DNA of 64,000 nucleotides from Mumia sp. ZJ1417. GTDB lineage: Bacteria; Actinomycetota; Actinomycetes; Propionibacteriales; Nocardioidaceae. Positions 1 to 9,058 of the stretch are shown one piece after another. The position numbers were made by a program, and so were the translations under genes. The stretch's first letter is position 1, and each line of letters starts with the position of its first letter. The stretch is taken from assembly GCF_014127285.1 (NCBI RefSeq), contig NZ_CP059901.1, positions 1,550,001 through 1,614,000 on the forward strand, in the 5' to 3' direction. A model generated the notes under the pieces. The model was given only the letters and a program-made list of their open reading frames with translations, made no database searches and was not told the origin of the DNA.

Positions 1-42
1 CATGCTTCGAGGCCATGCCCGCCACCCTACCGAGGGTCGGGA

Positions 43-48
43 TAGGTT
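43..48 (+). promoter_or_regulatory. -10 element of a leaderless gcvT promoter
   Basis: The hexamer TAGGTT ends six bases before the gcvT ATG at 55. That leaves no room for a ribosome binding site, so transcription probably starts at or next to the start codon. No clear -35 box is seen within the 42 bases available. Confidence 0.5.
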
Positions 49-54
49 CTGGGC

Positions 55-1146
55 ATGACGCTTGCCCAGTCGCCCCTGCACCGCCGCCACCTCGATCTCG
101 GAGCGAAGCTCGCGGAGTTCGGAGGGTGGGAGATGCCGCTGGAGTACGCGGGCGGGGGAGTCCTCGCTGAGCACAAGGCCGTACGGGAGGCCGTGGGCGT
201 GTTCGACGTCAGCCACCTCGGCAAGGTCACCGTGCAGGGTTCCGGTGCCGTCGACTACCTCGACGGGTGCTTCACGAACGCGCTAGGGCGGATCGGTGCG
301 GGGCAGGCGCAGTACACGCTGTGCTGCGACGACGACGGGGGTGTCGTCGACGACCTCATCGTCTACCGGCGCGCAGACGACGACGTGCTGCTGATCCCGA
401 ACGCCGCGAACACGGCCGAGGTCGTGCGCCGCCTCCGCGAGGGTGCGCCCGAGGGCCTGACGATCACCGATCGGCACCACGACTTCGCCGTCCTCGCCGT
501 CCAGGGACCGCACAGCGACGAGACGCTGGCCGCGATCGGACTCCCCGTCTCGCACGACTACATGTCGTACGCGGAGGCCGAGCTCGGCGGCGAGGCGGTC
601 ACGGTCTGCCGTACGGGCTACACCGGCGAGCGCGGGTACGAGCTCGTGGTCCCCGCCGCAGCCGCGCTTGCCGCCTGGGACGCGATCATGGCTGCCGGCG
701 AGGCGTACGACATCCGTGCGTGCGGGCTCGGCGCCCGCGACACCCTCCGTACGGAGATGGGATATCCGCTGCACGGGCAGGACCTCTCGCGCGACATCTC
801 GCCCGTGATGGGCCGAGTCGGGTGGGCCGTCGGCTGGGACAAGCCGCAGTTCTGGGGCCGCGACACGCTGCTCGCGCAGCGGGCGGCCGGCGAGGTGCCG
901 CTGCTGCGGGGGCTGGTCGCCGCCGGGCGTGGCATCGCCCGACCCGGGATGGCCGTCGCGGCGGGCGGTGCCGAGATCGGCCGCGTGACGTCGGGGACGT
1001 TCTCGCCGACCCTTCGCAAAGGTGTCGCGCTCGCGCTGCTCGACCGACGTGTCGCGGTGGGCGACGAGGTGACGGTCGACGTGCGCGGCCGTACGGAGAC
1101 CTTCGTCGTGACCGCGCCCCCGTTCGTGGAGTCCTCGACCCGCTGA
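55..1146 (+). CDS. gcvT: glycine cleavage system aminomethyltransferase (T protein)
   Basis: GcvT moves the methylene carbon from aminomethyl-lipoyl H protein to tetrahydrofolate, releasing ammonia, in cytoplasmic glycine breakdown. The 363-residue length is normal for the family. Recognisable stretches are FGGWEMP at 22-28, FDVSHLGK at 50-57 and RTGYTGERGYE near 187-197, which belong to the folate-binding core; a C-terminal barrel follows from about residue 285. The ATG at 55 is preferred because a -10-like hexamer lies just upstream and the protein begins where family members do. gcvP and gcvH are not nearby, so the gene stands apart from the rest of the system, as in mycobacteria. Confidence 0.95.
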   Translation: MTLAQSPLHRRHLDLGAKLAEFGGWEMPLEYAGGGVLAEHKAVREAVGVFDVSHLGKVTVQGSGAVDYLDGCFTNALGRIGAGQAQYTLCCDDDGGVVDDLIVYRRADDDVLLIPNAANTAEVVRRLREGAPEGLTITDRHHDFAVLAVQGPHSDETLAAIGLPVSHDYMSYAEAELGGEAVTVCRTGYTGERGYELVVPAAAALAAWDAIMAAGEAYDIRACGLGARDTLRTEMGYPLHGQDLSRDISPVMGRVGWAVGWDKPQFWGRDTLLAQRAAGEVPLLRGLVAAGRGIARPGMAVAAGGAEIGRVTSGTFSPTLRKGVALALLDRRVAVGDEVTVDVRGRTETFVVTAPPFVESSTR

Positions 1147-1202
1147 GCGACGTACCACCGCCCGTGCCGCGGCGCGGACGCCGTACGCCCTAGGCTGCGG
1201 GC

Positions 1203-1403
1203 ATGGTGTGGACCTGGCGCTTCGAGACCGCTGACGGAACTCCCGTGACCCCGGAGGACGACGGCGGCACGTTCGCCAGCCGTGGCGACGCCGAGTCGTG
1301 GGTGGGTGAGGTCTACGCGGACCTGGCCGACCACGGGATCGACCAGGTCACGCTCTTCGAGGACGGCCGCCGGGTGTTCGGACCGATGTCACTCCACCCG
1401 TAG
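1203..1403 (+). CDS. small conserved-looking hypothetical protein
   Basis: A 66-residue acidic soluble protein with no membrane segment or cysteine. It is rich in Trp, Asp and Glu and starts MVWTWRFE. Its function is unknown to me. The sequence TAGGCT at 1191-1196 ends six bases before the ATG, matching the leaderless pattern seen at other genes here and supporting expression. It converges with the DUF3043 gene downstream, leaving only eight bases between the stop codons. Confidence 0.7.
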   Translation: MVWTWRFETADGTPVTPEDDGGTFASRGDAESWVGEVYADLADHGIDQVTLFEDGRRVFGPMSLHP

Positions 1404-1411
1404 GGCGAGCC

Positions 1412-1987
1412 TCAGTACGACTCGCCGTGTGAGACCTGCGGCTTCGGCAGCCGCAGGCGACGGATCTGGGTGCTGCGCATGATCGCGTACGTGGTGAGCC
1501 CGCGCGTGCTCGCGTCGGGGAACTTCGCGGCGACCTCGCGCTTGACGCGGCGCACCAGGAGGAACGAGTCGACGATCGTGCCGAGGATGACCGTGACCCA
1601 CAAGACGTAGATCGCGAGGATCGCCCACGGGGCGCGGACGAGGCTCACGAGCAAGATGATGACGAGGATCGGCATGAGGTACTCACCGACGTTGCGGCGC
1701 GAGTCGACGACGTTGCGGACGAGCCTGCGGACCGGCCCCTTGTCGCGCGGCGGCAGGTAGCGGTCGTCGCCGGTCGTCATCGCCTCGCGGATCTTGACGC
1801 GGTCCTTGGAACGGCGCTCCCGCTCGGCGCGAGCGGTGTCCTTGCGTGACGCGGGCGTCTTCAGCGCCGCCTTGCGGGCCGCCTCCGCCTCCTTGCGGGT
1901 GGGGGTCGGGCGTCCCTTGCCGTCCGGCTTCGGCTCGGGGGCGGGCTGCTCGTGGCTGGCGTCGTACTCGTTCTTGCGTCGGAACAC
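1412..1987 (-). CDS. DUF3043 family membrane protein
   Basis: A 191-residue protein with a charged, Lys/Arg/Glu-rich cytoplasmic N-terminal region (residues 1-100), two adjacent hydrophobic segments (about 103-117 and 121-145) and a basic C-terminal tail. This layout, including the RYLPPRDKGPVRR stretch near 76-88, is typical of actinobacterial DUF3043 proteins. Function is unknown. The GTG start at 1987 has a GAGG ribosome site about six bases upstream. It is divergent from pspA, so membrane-stress co-regulation is conceivable but not shown. Confidence 0.85.
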   Translation of the reverse strand: MFRRKNEYDASHEQPAPEPKPDGKGRPTPTRKEAEAARKAALKTPASRKDTARAERERRSKDRVKIREAMTTGDDRYLPPRDKGPVRRLVRNVVDSRRNVGEYLMPILVIILLVSLVRAPWAILAIYVLWVTVILGTIVDSFLLVRRVKREVAAKFPDASTRGLTTYAIMRSTQIRRLRLPKPQVSHGESY

Positions 1988-2105
1988 TGGTGCCTCGGGT
2001 CGTCGGGATCGGGCCGCGGACGTCTGACGGCCAGGCCGTCGCGGCAGCGGGGGATGCCCCGAGACTACCTGTCGTCCTCCGGTGCCAGAAGGTCACCGCT
2101 GCCCG

Positions 2106-2111
2106 TAAGGT
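2106..2111 (+). promoter_or_regulatory. probable -10 element for the pspA operon
   Basis: The hexamer TAAGGT fits the actinobacterial -10 consensus. A start near 2118 would give a leader of about 33 bases to the preferred pspA ATG at 2151. No convincing -35 box is visible. Confidence 0.35.
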
Positions 2112-2150
2112 GGGGGGAACAGCGATCTTGTGAAGGGGACAGACTCCACG

Positions 2151-2915
2151 ATGGGCATCATGAAGCGGATGGGCATGGTCTTCCGCAGCAAGGCCAACGC
2201 AGCGCTCGACAAGGCGGAGGATCCGCGCGAGACGCTCGACTACAGCTACCAGAAGCAGCTCGAGCTGCTTCAGAAGGTCCGTCGTGGGGTGGCCGACGTC
2301 GCGACCAGCCGCAAGCGGGTCGAGCTGCAGATCAACCAGCTGCAGCAGCAGTCGACCAAGCTCCAGGACCAGGCCAAGAAGGCGCTCGCCGCCAATCGCG
2401 AGGATCTCGCACGGGAGGCGCTGACCCGCCGCTCGGGTCTGGAGCAACAGATCGCCGACCTCAACACCCAGCACGCGTCGCTGCAGGCGGAGGAGGAGAA
2501 GCTCACCCTCGCGTCCAAGAGGCTCCAGGCAAAGGTCGAGTCCTTCCGTACCCGCAAGGAGACGATCAAGGCGACCTACACCGCCGCGGAGGCGCAGACG
2601 CGCATCACCGAGGCCTTCTCCGGCATCTCCGAGGAGATGGGCGACGTCGGTCTCGCGGTGCAGCGTGCCGAGGACAAGACGGCGCAGATGCAGGCCCGTG
2701 CCGGAGCCGTCGACGAGCTGCTCGCCTCCGGTGCCCTCGACGACGTCACCGCCGGCCCGAACGACGACATCAGCCGCGAGCTGGACGCGCTCGCCTCGAC
2801 GTCGAGCGTGGACGCCGAGCTCGAGGCGATGAAGCACCAGCTCGGCACCGGCGCTGAGAAGCCCGCACTCGGCGCCTCCGAGGCCACCGAGAAGAAGCAG
2901 GAGGGCCAGGCGTGA
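2151..2915 (+). CDS. pspA: PspA/IM30 family envelope-stress protein
   Basis: PspA/Vipp1/IM30 proteins form ESCRT-III-like helical assemblies on the inner face of the membrane and help keep it intact under stress. The 254 residues are almost entirely charged alpha-helix and coiled coil, with the amphipathic N-terminal helix (MGIMKRMGMVF), the EDPRETLDYSYQKQLELLQ stretch near 22-40 and an Ala/Glu-rich tail. The ATG at 2151 is preferred over an in-frame GTG at 2130 because AAGGGG lies about ten bases upstream and the protein then begins at the membrane-binding helix. The next gene overlaps by four bases, so the two are translationally coupled. Confidence 0.92.
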   Translation: MGIMKRMGMVFRSKANAALDKAEDPRETLDYSYQKQLELLQKVRRGVADVATSRKRVELQINQLQQQSTKLQDQAKKALAANREDLAREALTRRSGLEQQIADLNTQHASLQAEEEKLTLASKRLQAKVESFRTRKETIKATYTAAEAQTRITEAFSGISEEMGDVGLAVQRAEDKTAQMQARAGAVDELLASGALDDVTAGPNDDISRELDALASTSSVDAELEAMKHQLGTGAEKPALGASEATEKKQEGQA

Positions 2916-3190
2916 TCGTCCGGATCATGTCCGAGGGCCAGTTCGAGGTCGCTGACGACGCGCTCGACCGCCTCAACGGACTCGACGACGCTGTCGAGGC
3001 GGCCGTGGCCGCACACGACGAGGAGGCGTTCGGCGACGCGCTGACCAACCTCCTCGATCTCGTCCGGCAGATCGGCAAGGAGGTGCCGGACGAGGAGCTC
3101 GTCGAGTCCGACCTCGTCCTGCCGCCCTCTGACGCCTCGCTCGCCGAGGTCGAGGACCTGCTCGGGGCTGACGGCTTCATTCCTGGCTGA
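2912..3190 (+). CDS. PspA-associated protein PspAA
   Basis: A 92-residue acidic protein starting MIVRIMSEGQFEV, the typical opening of actinobacterial PspAA proteins that travel with PspA. It overlaps the end of pspA by four bases (GTGA). Its biochemical role is not established to my knowledge; co-occurrence suggests it tunes PspA assembly. Its last codons and stop lie inside a 15-base direct repeat. Confidence 0.85.
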   Translation: MIVRIMSEGQFEVADDALDRLNGLDDAVEAAVAAHDEEAFGDALTNLLDLVRQIGKEVPDEELVESDLVLPPSDASLAEVEDLLGADGFIPG

Positions 3191-3210
3191 CGCAGCATTC
3201 CTGGCTGACG
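3178..3210 (+). repeat. 15-base direct repeat across the pspAA stop codon
   Basis: CATTCCTGGCTGACG occurs at 3178-3192 and again at 3196-3210, an 18-base period. The first copy contains the pspAA stop codon, so the second copy recreates the gene end in the 3' untranslated region. Confidence 0.85.
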
Positions 3211-3228
3211 TCGCTGACACCCGTACGA

Positions 3229-3263
3229 CGGACGTTCCCGCGGCGGCCCCGCGGGAACGTCCG
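3229..3263 (+). terminator. 15-bp hairpin between pspAA and htpX
   Basis: A perfect inverted repeat (arms 3229-3243 and 3249-3263, five-base loop) lies after pspAA. It has no T-run behind it, so it could be a terminator of the actinobacterial type, a processing site or an mRNA-protecting stem separating pspA-pspAA from htpX. Confidence 0.6.
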
Positions 3264-3293
3264 AGGCGTGTCGTGCGTTGAAGCGTGACAGGC

Positions 3294-3314
3294 GGCCCTC
3301 TACCCCCGAGGGCC
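3294..3314 (+). promoter_or_regulatory. second hairpin in the htpX leader
   Basis: GGCCCTC at 3294-3300 pairs with GAGGGCC at 3308-3314 around a seven-base loop. It ends 14 bases before the htpX start and just ahead of its GAGGG ribosome site, so it may affect htpX translation. Confidence 0.4.
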
Positions 3315-3328
3315 TTGAGAGAGGGAAC

Positions 3329-4228
3329 ATGTCGAGGACGAGATTCCGCAGCGATGCAGGTCTGACCCGCCGGATGGGCGCGGTCAGCCTGGGACTCGTG
3401 GCGCTCTACCTGGCGTTCGGCGCCGTGCTGATCACCGTGATGCCCAACGCCGCCCTGGCCGCGGTGATCGTGGTCGGGATGGCATGGGCCCAGTGGTACT
3501 TCTCGGACAAGCTCGCGCTCGCCTCGATGGGTGCGCGGGTCGTCACTCCTGAGCAGGCACCCGAGCTGCACGGCATGATCGACCGCCTCTGCGCGCTGGC
3601 CGACATGCCGAAGCCGGCCGTCGCCATCGCCGACACCGACCTTCCCAACGCCTTCGCGACGGGGCGCTCGCCGAGCCACTCGGCCATCTGCGTGACGACC
3701 GGCATCCTGCGGCGCCTCGACGCCGAGGAGTTGGAGGGGGTGCTGAGCCACGAGCTCGCCCACGTCGCCAACCGCGACGTCTCGGTGATGACCGTGGCGT
3801 CGTCGCTCGGTCTCCTCGCCGGGTTCCTGATCCGCTGGTTCCCGTTCATGGGCAACAGCCGCGACCGCAACAACAACACCGCACTGATGTTCCTCGTCGT
3901 CTGGATCGCCAGCCTCATCGCGTACTTCATCAGCTTCCTGCTGACGCGGGCCCTGTCGCGCTACCGCGAGCTGAGCGCGGACCGGTCGGGCGCCTACCTC
4001 ACGGGCAAGCCTTCGGCTCTCGCGTCGGCACTGACCAAGATCACCGGTGACATGGGACGCATCCCGAGCAAGGATCTGCGCCAGGTCGAGAACATGAGCG
4101 CGTTCTTCTTCGCGACCCCGGCCTTCTCCCGCGACACGCTCGCCGGCCTGATGAGCTCCCACCCGCCCGTCGAGAAGCGCCTCGAGCAGCTCGCCCAGAT
4201 CTCGGCCGACCTCGGCCGCCCCCTCTGA
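3329..4228 (+). CDS. htpX: M48 family zinc metalloprotease HtpX
   Basis: HtpX is a membrane-embedded zinc protease that degrades misfolded membrane proteins. The 299-residue product has two N-terminal hydrophobic segments (about 17-38 and 39-57), the zinc motif HELAH at 141-145 with catalytic Glu142, two further membrane segments (about 155-172 and 186-207), and ELSAD near 214-218, whose Glu is the expected third zinc ligand. The ATG at 3329 is chosen for the GAGGG site about eight bases upstream; an in-frame start at 3278 would add a poor N-terminus. It sits between pspAA and pspAB, linking it to the PspA stress response. Confidence 0.92.
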   Translation: MSRTRFRSDAGLTRRMGAVSLGLVALYLAFGAVLITVMPNAALAAVIVVGMAWAQWYFSDKLALASMGARVVTPEQAPELHGMIDRLCALADMPKPAVAIADTDLPNAFATGRSPSHSAICVTTGILRRLDAEELEGVLSHELAHVANRDVSVMTVASSLGLLAGFLIRWFPFMGNSRDRNNNTALMFLVVWIASLIAYFISFLLTRALSRYRELSADRSGAYLTGKPSALASALTKITGDMGRIPSKDLRQVENMSAFFFATPAFSRDTLAGLMSSHPPVEKRLEQLAQISADLGRPL

Positions 4229-4235
4229 GGCCGCG

Positions 4236-4820
4236 ATGGGCTTCTGGGACTCCTTGATGGGCCGCTCCAAGCCGGTCCAGGCCAACCTCGACGCGCTCTT
4301 CAGCCTTCCGTCGGCGGCGATCACCCTCGAGGCCGCGGCCGGCATCAAGCCGACCGGCATCGGGTCGGTCTGCTACCGCCAGACCGAGGGCGCCGCCTTC
4401 AGCACCATGCAGGCGGACGTGCAGGAGCTGCTCGACGCCGACGGCGGGCCGCAGGTCGAGCGGTCGGTCGACTCGTACGGGTTCACCTGGCTGGTCGTCC
4501 GCCACGACCCGGAGGACGTGGGCGGCCTCGTCACCGACCTCCACGCCGTCAACAGCACGCTCGTCGACAACGGGTTCGGCCCGCAGCTGCTCTGCTCGGT
4601 GGTCGACTTCACGACGAGCGACGGCCGGCCCGTCGGGCTGGTCTACCTCTTCAAGCGTGGGACGTTCTATCCGTTCGTCCCGGTCGCCGAGCCCCGGCGC
4701 GACAACGCGCTCGAGCTTCAGGTCCGCGGGATCGTCAGCGACGACCTCCCGGTCGAGAAGGACCTCGGCCGGTGGCTCGCCATCTGGGGCGCTCCCGGGC
4801 TCGGTGGAGGCAGTCGATAG
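4236..4820 (+). CDS. PspA-associated protein PspAB
   Basis: A 194-residue soluble protein beginning MGFWDSLMGRSKP, the form typical of actinobacterial PspAB, which is usually found next to htpX and PspA. It starts seven bases after the htpX stop, so it is probably cotranscribed. No catalytic motif is visible and no function is claimed beyond the association. The C-terminal part (about 150-190) contains a WLAIWG stretch common to the family. Confidence 0.85.
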   Translation: MGFWDSLMGRSKPVQANLDALFSLPSAAITLEAAAGIKPTGIGSVCYRQTEGAAFSTMQADVQELLDADGGPQVERSVDSYGFTWLVVRHDPEDVGGLVTDLHAVNSTLVDNGFGPQLLCSVVDFTTSDGRPVGLVYLFKRGTFYPFVPVAEPRRDNALELQVRGIVSDDLPVEKDLGRWLAIWGAPGLGGGSR

Positions 4821-4841
4821 ATTCGACCGTGGCGCGCCTGA

Positions 4842-6158
<1,317 letters not shown>

Positions 6159-6162
6159 TCCC

Positions 6163-7275
6163 GTGCGGGTGCTCGTCGCTCCGGGCGCCTTCGCGGGCGC
6201 GCTGAGCGCGTCCGCGGCAGGGGAGGCCATCGCGTCAGGCTGGTCCCGTACGGCGCCCGGTGACGTCCTCGACATCGTCCCGATGTCTGGCGCGGGGCGC
6301 GGCTTCGTCGACGCGCTGCACGCGTCGGTGGGCGGTGAGCGGACCGAGGTCGACGTGCGAGGCCCGTTGGGCGGCCCCGTACGCGGCCTGATGCTGCTCG
6401 CCGACGACGGCCGTCGTACGGCCTTCGTGGAGTCCGCGTCGGCGTGCGGTCCGCATGTCGCCGTCCGGCGAGCTCCTCTCGAAGCGACGAGCGCGGGTGT
6501 GGGTGACCTGATCGCGGCCGCACTCGAGGCCGGCGCCCAGCGCATCGTCGTGGGCCTCGGCGACAGCGCGACGACGGACGGCGGCGCGGGCATGCTGAGC
6601 GCGCTCGGCGCTCGCGCAGATGTGCCTCTCGCGGCAGGCCCGGGGGGCTTGGCAGGCGTCTCCGCGGTCGATCTCGGCCCCGTACGGGAGCGGATCGGCC
6701 CGACCGAGCTGGTCGTCGCGACCGACGTCGGCAGCCCGATGCTGGGGCTCTTCGGGGCCGTACGGTCGGACGGACCGGGCAAGGGCCTCGACGACGCAGC
6801 AGTCGCCCGTGTCGACACGATCCTCGACGCGTTCGTGGTCGCGGTCTGCGGGCCCGGCCCGGCGCAGCGGCGCGTCGCCGACGCCGCCGGAGCAGGCGCT
6901 GCCGGCGGTCTCGGGTTCGCCCTCCAGGTCCTGGGGGCCACGAGCGTGCCGGGCGTCGCGGCGGTGGCCGACCTGGTGGGCCTGCAGGCTGCGGCGCGGG
7001 CGACTGACGTGGTCCTCACCGGCGTGGACGCCTACGACGTGACCTCTCGCGAGGGCACCGTGGTCTACGGGGTCGCAGCCGTCGCAGGCGCGGCCCTGAG
7101 GCCGTGCGTGGTGTTGGCCGACCGCGTGGAGGTGGGGGCGAGGGAGCGCCGCGCGATGGGCGTCGAGGCGGCGTACGCGACGGCGGACCTGCTGGGGGAG
7201 CAGGCTGGTGACGACGCAGGAGAGAGGCTCGCCCGGCTGGCCGAGCGCATCGCGCGTACGTGGTCGCAGGTCTGA
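6163..7275 (+). CDS. glycerate kinase (GlxK family)
   Basis: This enzyme phosphorylates D-glycerate, feeding photorespiratory-type or glyoxylate-derived carbon into lower glycolysis. The 370-residue length is normal. The GLGDSATTDGGAGML stretch near 127-141 and the GPVRERIGPTELVVATDV region near 172-190 are family signatures. The start is GTG, four bases after the aminotransferase stop, so translation is likely coupled. The family includes members making 2- or 3-phosphoglycerate; the sequence does not tell me which. Confidence 0.9.
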   Translation: MRVLVAPGAFAGALSASAAGEAIASGWSRTAPGDVLDIVPMSGAGRGFVDALHASVGGERTEVDVRGPLGGPVRGLMLLADDGRRTAFVESASACGPHVAVRRAPLEATSAGVGDLIAAALEAGAQRIVVGLGDSATTDGGAGMLSALGARADVPLAAGPGGLAGVSAVDLGPVRERIGPTELVVATDVGSPMLGLFGAVRSDGPGKGLDDAAVARVDTILDAFVVAVCGPGPAQRRVADAAGAGAAGGLGFALQVLGATSVPGVAAVADLVGLQAAARATDVVLTGVDAYDVTSREGTVVYGVAAVAGAALRPCVVLADRVEVGARERRAMGVEAAYATADLLGEQAGDDAGERLARLAERIARTWSQV

Positions 7276-7455
7276 CACCCAGCGGCCGTTCCCCGGACGA
7301 GCGGTCACGACTTCCGGGCACGGCGTACGCTGGTGGGAGCCCTGCGGCACTGCAGTACCTGCTGCGTATCGTGGTGTCGTACGGTGGGAATGAGACGACG
7401 TGGTGCCCTGTCCCTTCAACGGACGAGCCCCGCACCAGAGACTTCGGGAGAACAC

Positions 7456-7815
7456 ATGACCGTGCAGAGCACAGACGGCACCGAGACCATCAGCGGCGTC
7501 GAGATCACCGACGGCGCCGCCGCCAAGGTGAAGAGCCTCCTCGAGCAGGAGGGACGCGAGGACCTCGCGCTCCGTATCGCCGTGCAGCCGGGCGGCTGCT
7601 CTGGCCTGCGCTACCAGCTGTTCTTCGACGAGCGCACGCTCGACGGTGACGAGACCCGCGAGTTCGAGGGCGTCTCGGTCGTCGTCGACCGCATGAGCGT
7701 CCCCTACCTCCACGGCGCGACGATCGACTTCGTCGACACGATCGAGAAGCAGGGCTTCACGATCGACAACCCCAACGCGACCGGCTCGTGCGCGTGCGGT
7801 GACTCCTTCCACTGA
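7456..7815 (+). CDS. erpA: A-type iron-sulfur cluster carrier (ErpA/IscA family)
   Basis: A-type carriers accept an iron-sulfur cluster from the assembly scaffold and hand it to apoproteins. The 119-residue protein has the three conserved cysteines: Cys48 in GGCSGL, and Cys112 and Cys114 in SCACG near the C-terminus. The ATG at 7456 follows a GGGAG site; in-frame upstream starts add a non-homologous leader. The 180 bases before it contain a -10-like TACGGT at 7380-7385. A 17-bp hairpin follows the gene. Confidence 0.92.
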   Translation: MTVQSTDGTETISGVEITDGAAAKVKSLLEQEGREDLALRIAVQPGGCSGLRYQLFFDERTLDGDETREFEGVSVVVDRMSVPYLHGATIDFVDTIEKQGFTIDNPNATGSCACGDSFH

Positions 7816-7849
7816 GTTTCGCCGTACCGACCAGCACAGCCACTGACAA

Positions 7850-7887
7850 CCGCGAGGGCCGCCCGGACCACCGGGCGGCCCTCGCGG
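7850..7887 (+). terminator. strong intrinsic-type hairpin after erpA
   Basis: A perfect 17-bp stem (7850-7866 with 7871-7887) closes on a four-base loop. There is no T-run, as is common for terminators in high-GC actinobacteria. It separates erpA from adoK. Confidence 0.8.
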
Positions 7888-7945
7888 CGTGCACGCAAGG
7901 GCGACTATCGTGGCCCCCGCACGCGTCCCGTTCCGAGGAGCTCCC

Positions 7946-8926
7946 TTGAAGATCGCCGTTTCCGGGTCCATCGCCAACGACCACCTGATGACGTTCACCG
8001 GGAAGTTCTCGGACTCCCTCGTCGTCGACCAGCTCGACAAGATCTCGTTGTCGTTCCTCGTCGACGACCTCGTCGTACGCCGCGGCGGGTGCGGTGCCAA
8101 CATCGCGTTCGGGCTGGCTGCTCTCGGCGAGGACCCCGTCCTCATCGGCGCGGTCGGCGAGGACTTCGACGACTACCGCTCGTGGCTGGAGCGGCACGGC
8201 GTGGACTGCTCCGGCGTCCACGTCTCCGAGACCCGGCACACCGCCCGCTTCGTCTGCACGACCGACGCGGCGCAGGCCCAGATCGCAACCTTCTATGCCG
8301 GTGCCATGGCCGAGGCCCGTGAGATCGAGCTCAAGCCGATCCACGACCGTGTCGGCGGGTGGGACATTGTGCTCATCGGCCCCGACGACCCAGAGGGGAT
8401 GGTCCGACACACCGAGGAGTGCCGGACGCGCGGCTACCGCTTCGCGGCCGACCCCTCGCAGCAGCTGGCGTTCGCCGACGGCGCGCTGATCCGTACTCTC
8501 ATCGACGGCGCGACATACCTGTTCAGCAACGAGTACGAGGCCGCGCTGACCGAGAAGAAGACTGGCTGGAGCGCCGGCGAGATCCAGCAGCGCGTCGGCA
8601 CCCGTGTCGTGACGCGCGGCGCTGACGGCGTGAGCGTGTACGAGGCCGACGGCACCGTGATCGACGTCCCCGCGATCGCCGGCATCAACGCCGTGGACCC
8701 GACCGGCGTGGGCGACGCCTTCCGTGCGGGCTTCCTGGCCGGCCTCGGCGTCGACCTCCCTCACGAGCAGTGCGCCCAGCTCGGCTGTGCGCTTGCCGCG
8801 AGCGTCGTGGAGACGACCGGCACGCAGGAGTACCGGCTCGAGCGTCACGCCCTGCTCGCCCGCATCAGGAGCGAGTACGGTGCCGCGGCGGCCGACATCG
8901 TAGACGAACGCCTCCCGTCGTTCTGA
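7946..8926 (+). CDS. adoK: PfkB-family adenosine kinase
   Basis: A 326-residue PfkB-fold sugar/nucleoside kinase. It opens MKIAVSGSIANDHLM, has the RRGGCGANIAFGLA substrate loop near 42-56 and the catalytic DPTGVGDAF signature, with the base Asp at about 257. The best-known homologue in the same position is mycobacterial adenosine kinase (Rv2202c), which makes AMP from adenosine; that assignment rests on synteny and the N-terminus. The TTG at 7946 is chosen because GAGGAG lies five bases upstream. Confidence 0.88.
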   Translation: MKIAVSGSIANDHLMTFTGKFSDSLVVDQLDKISLSFLVDDLVVRRGGCGANIAFGLAALGEDPVLIGAVGEDFDDYRSWLERHGVDCSGVHVSETRHTARFVCTTDAAQAQIATFYAGAMAEAREIELKPIHDRVGGWDIVLIGPDDPEGMVRHTEECRTRGYRFAADPSQQLAFADGALIRTLIDGATYLFSNEYEAALTEKKTGWSAGEIQQRVGTRVVTRGADGVSVYEADGTVIDVPAIAGINAVDPTGVGDAFRAGFLAGLGVDLPHEQCAQLGCALAASVVETTGTQEYRLERHALLARIRSEYGAAAADIVDERLPSF

Positions 8927-8961
8927 GGGGACCTCTGCCGGACGGGCGGAGCGCTCTGGAG

Positions 8962-8967
8962 TAGGGT
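8962..8967 (+). promoter_or_regulatory. candidate -10 element for ctaC-ctaD-ctaF
   Basis: TAGGGT followed by GTTTTTG lies about 90 bases before the preferred ctaC start. It is the best -10 match in the gap between adoK and ctaC; no -35 box is clear. Confidence 0.3.
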
Positions 8968-9058
8968 GTTTTTGTTCGCAGTGAGGCGGTACACGTCGCG
9001 TCAGCGGCGCCGGGAAGCACACTGCGGTGTGAGTCGATACGAGCCAGAAAGGCGCCTG

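Noticed and set aside
2130-2150. GTG start of pspA seven codons upstream
   Set aside because: AAGGGG fits the ATG at 2151 better, and PspA normally begins with the amphipathic helix there. Not fully excluded.
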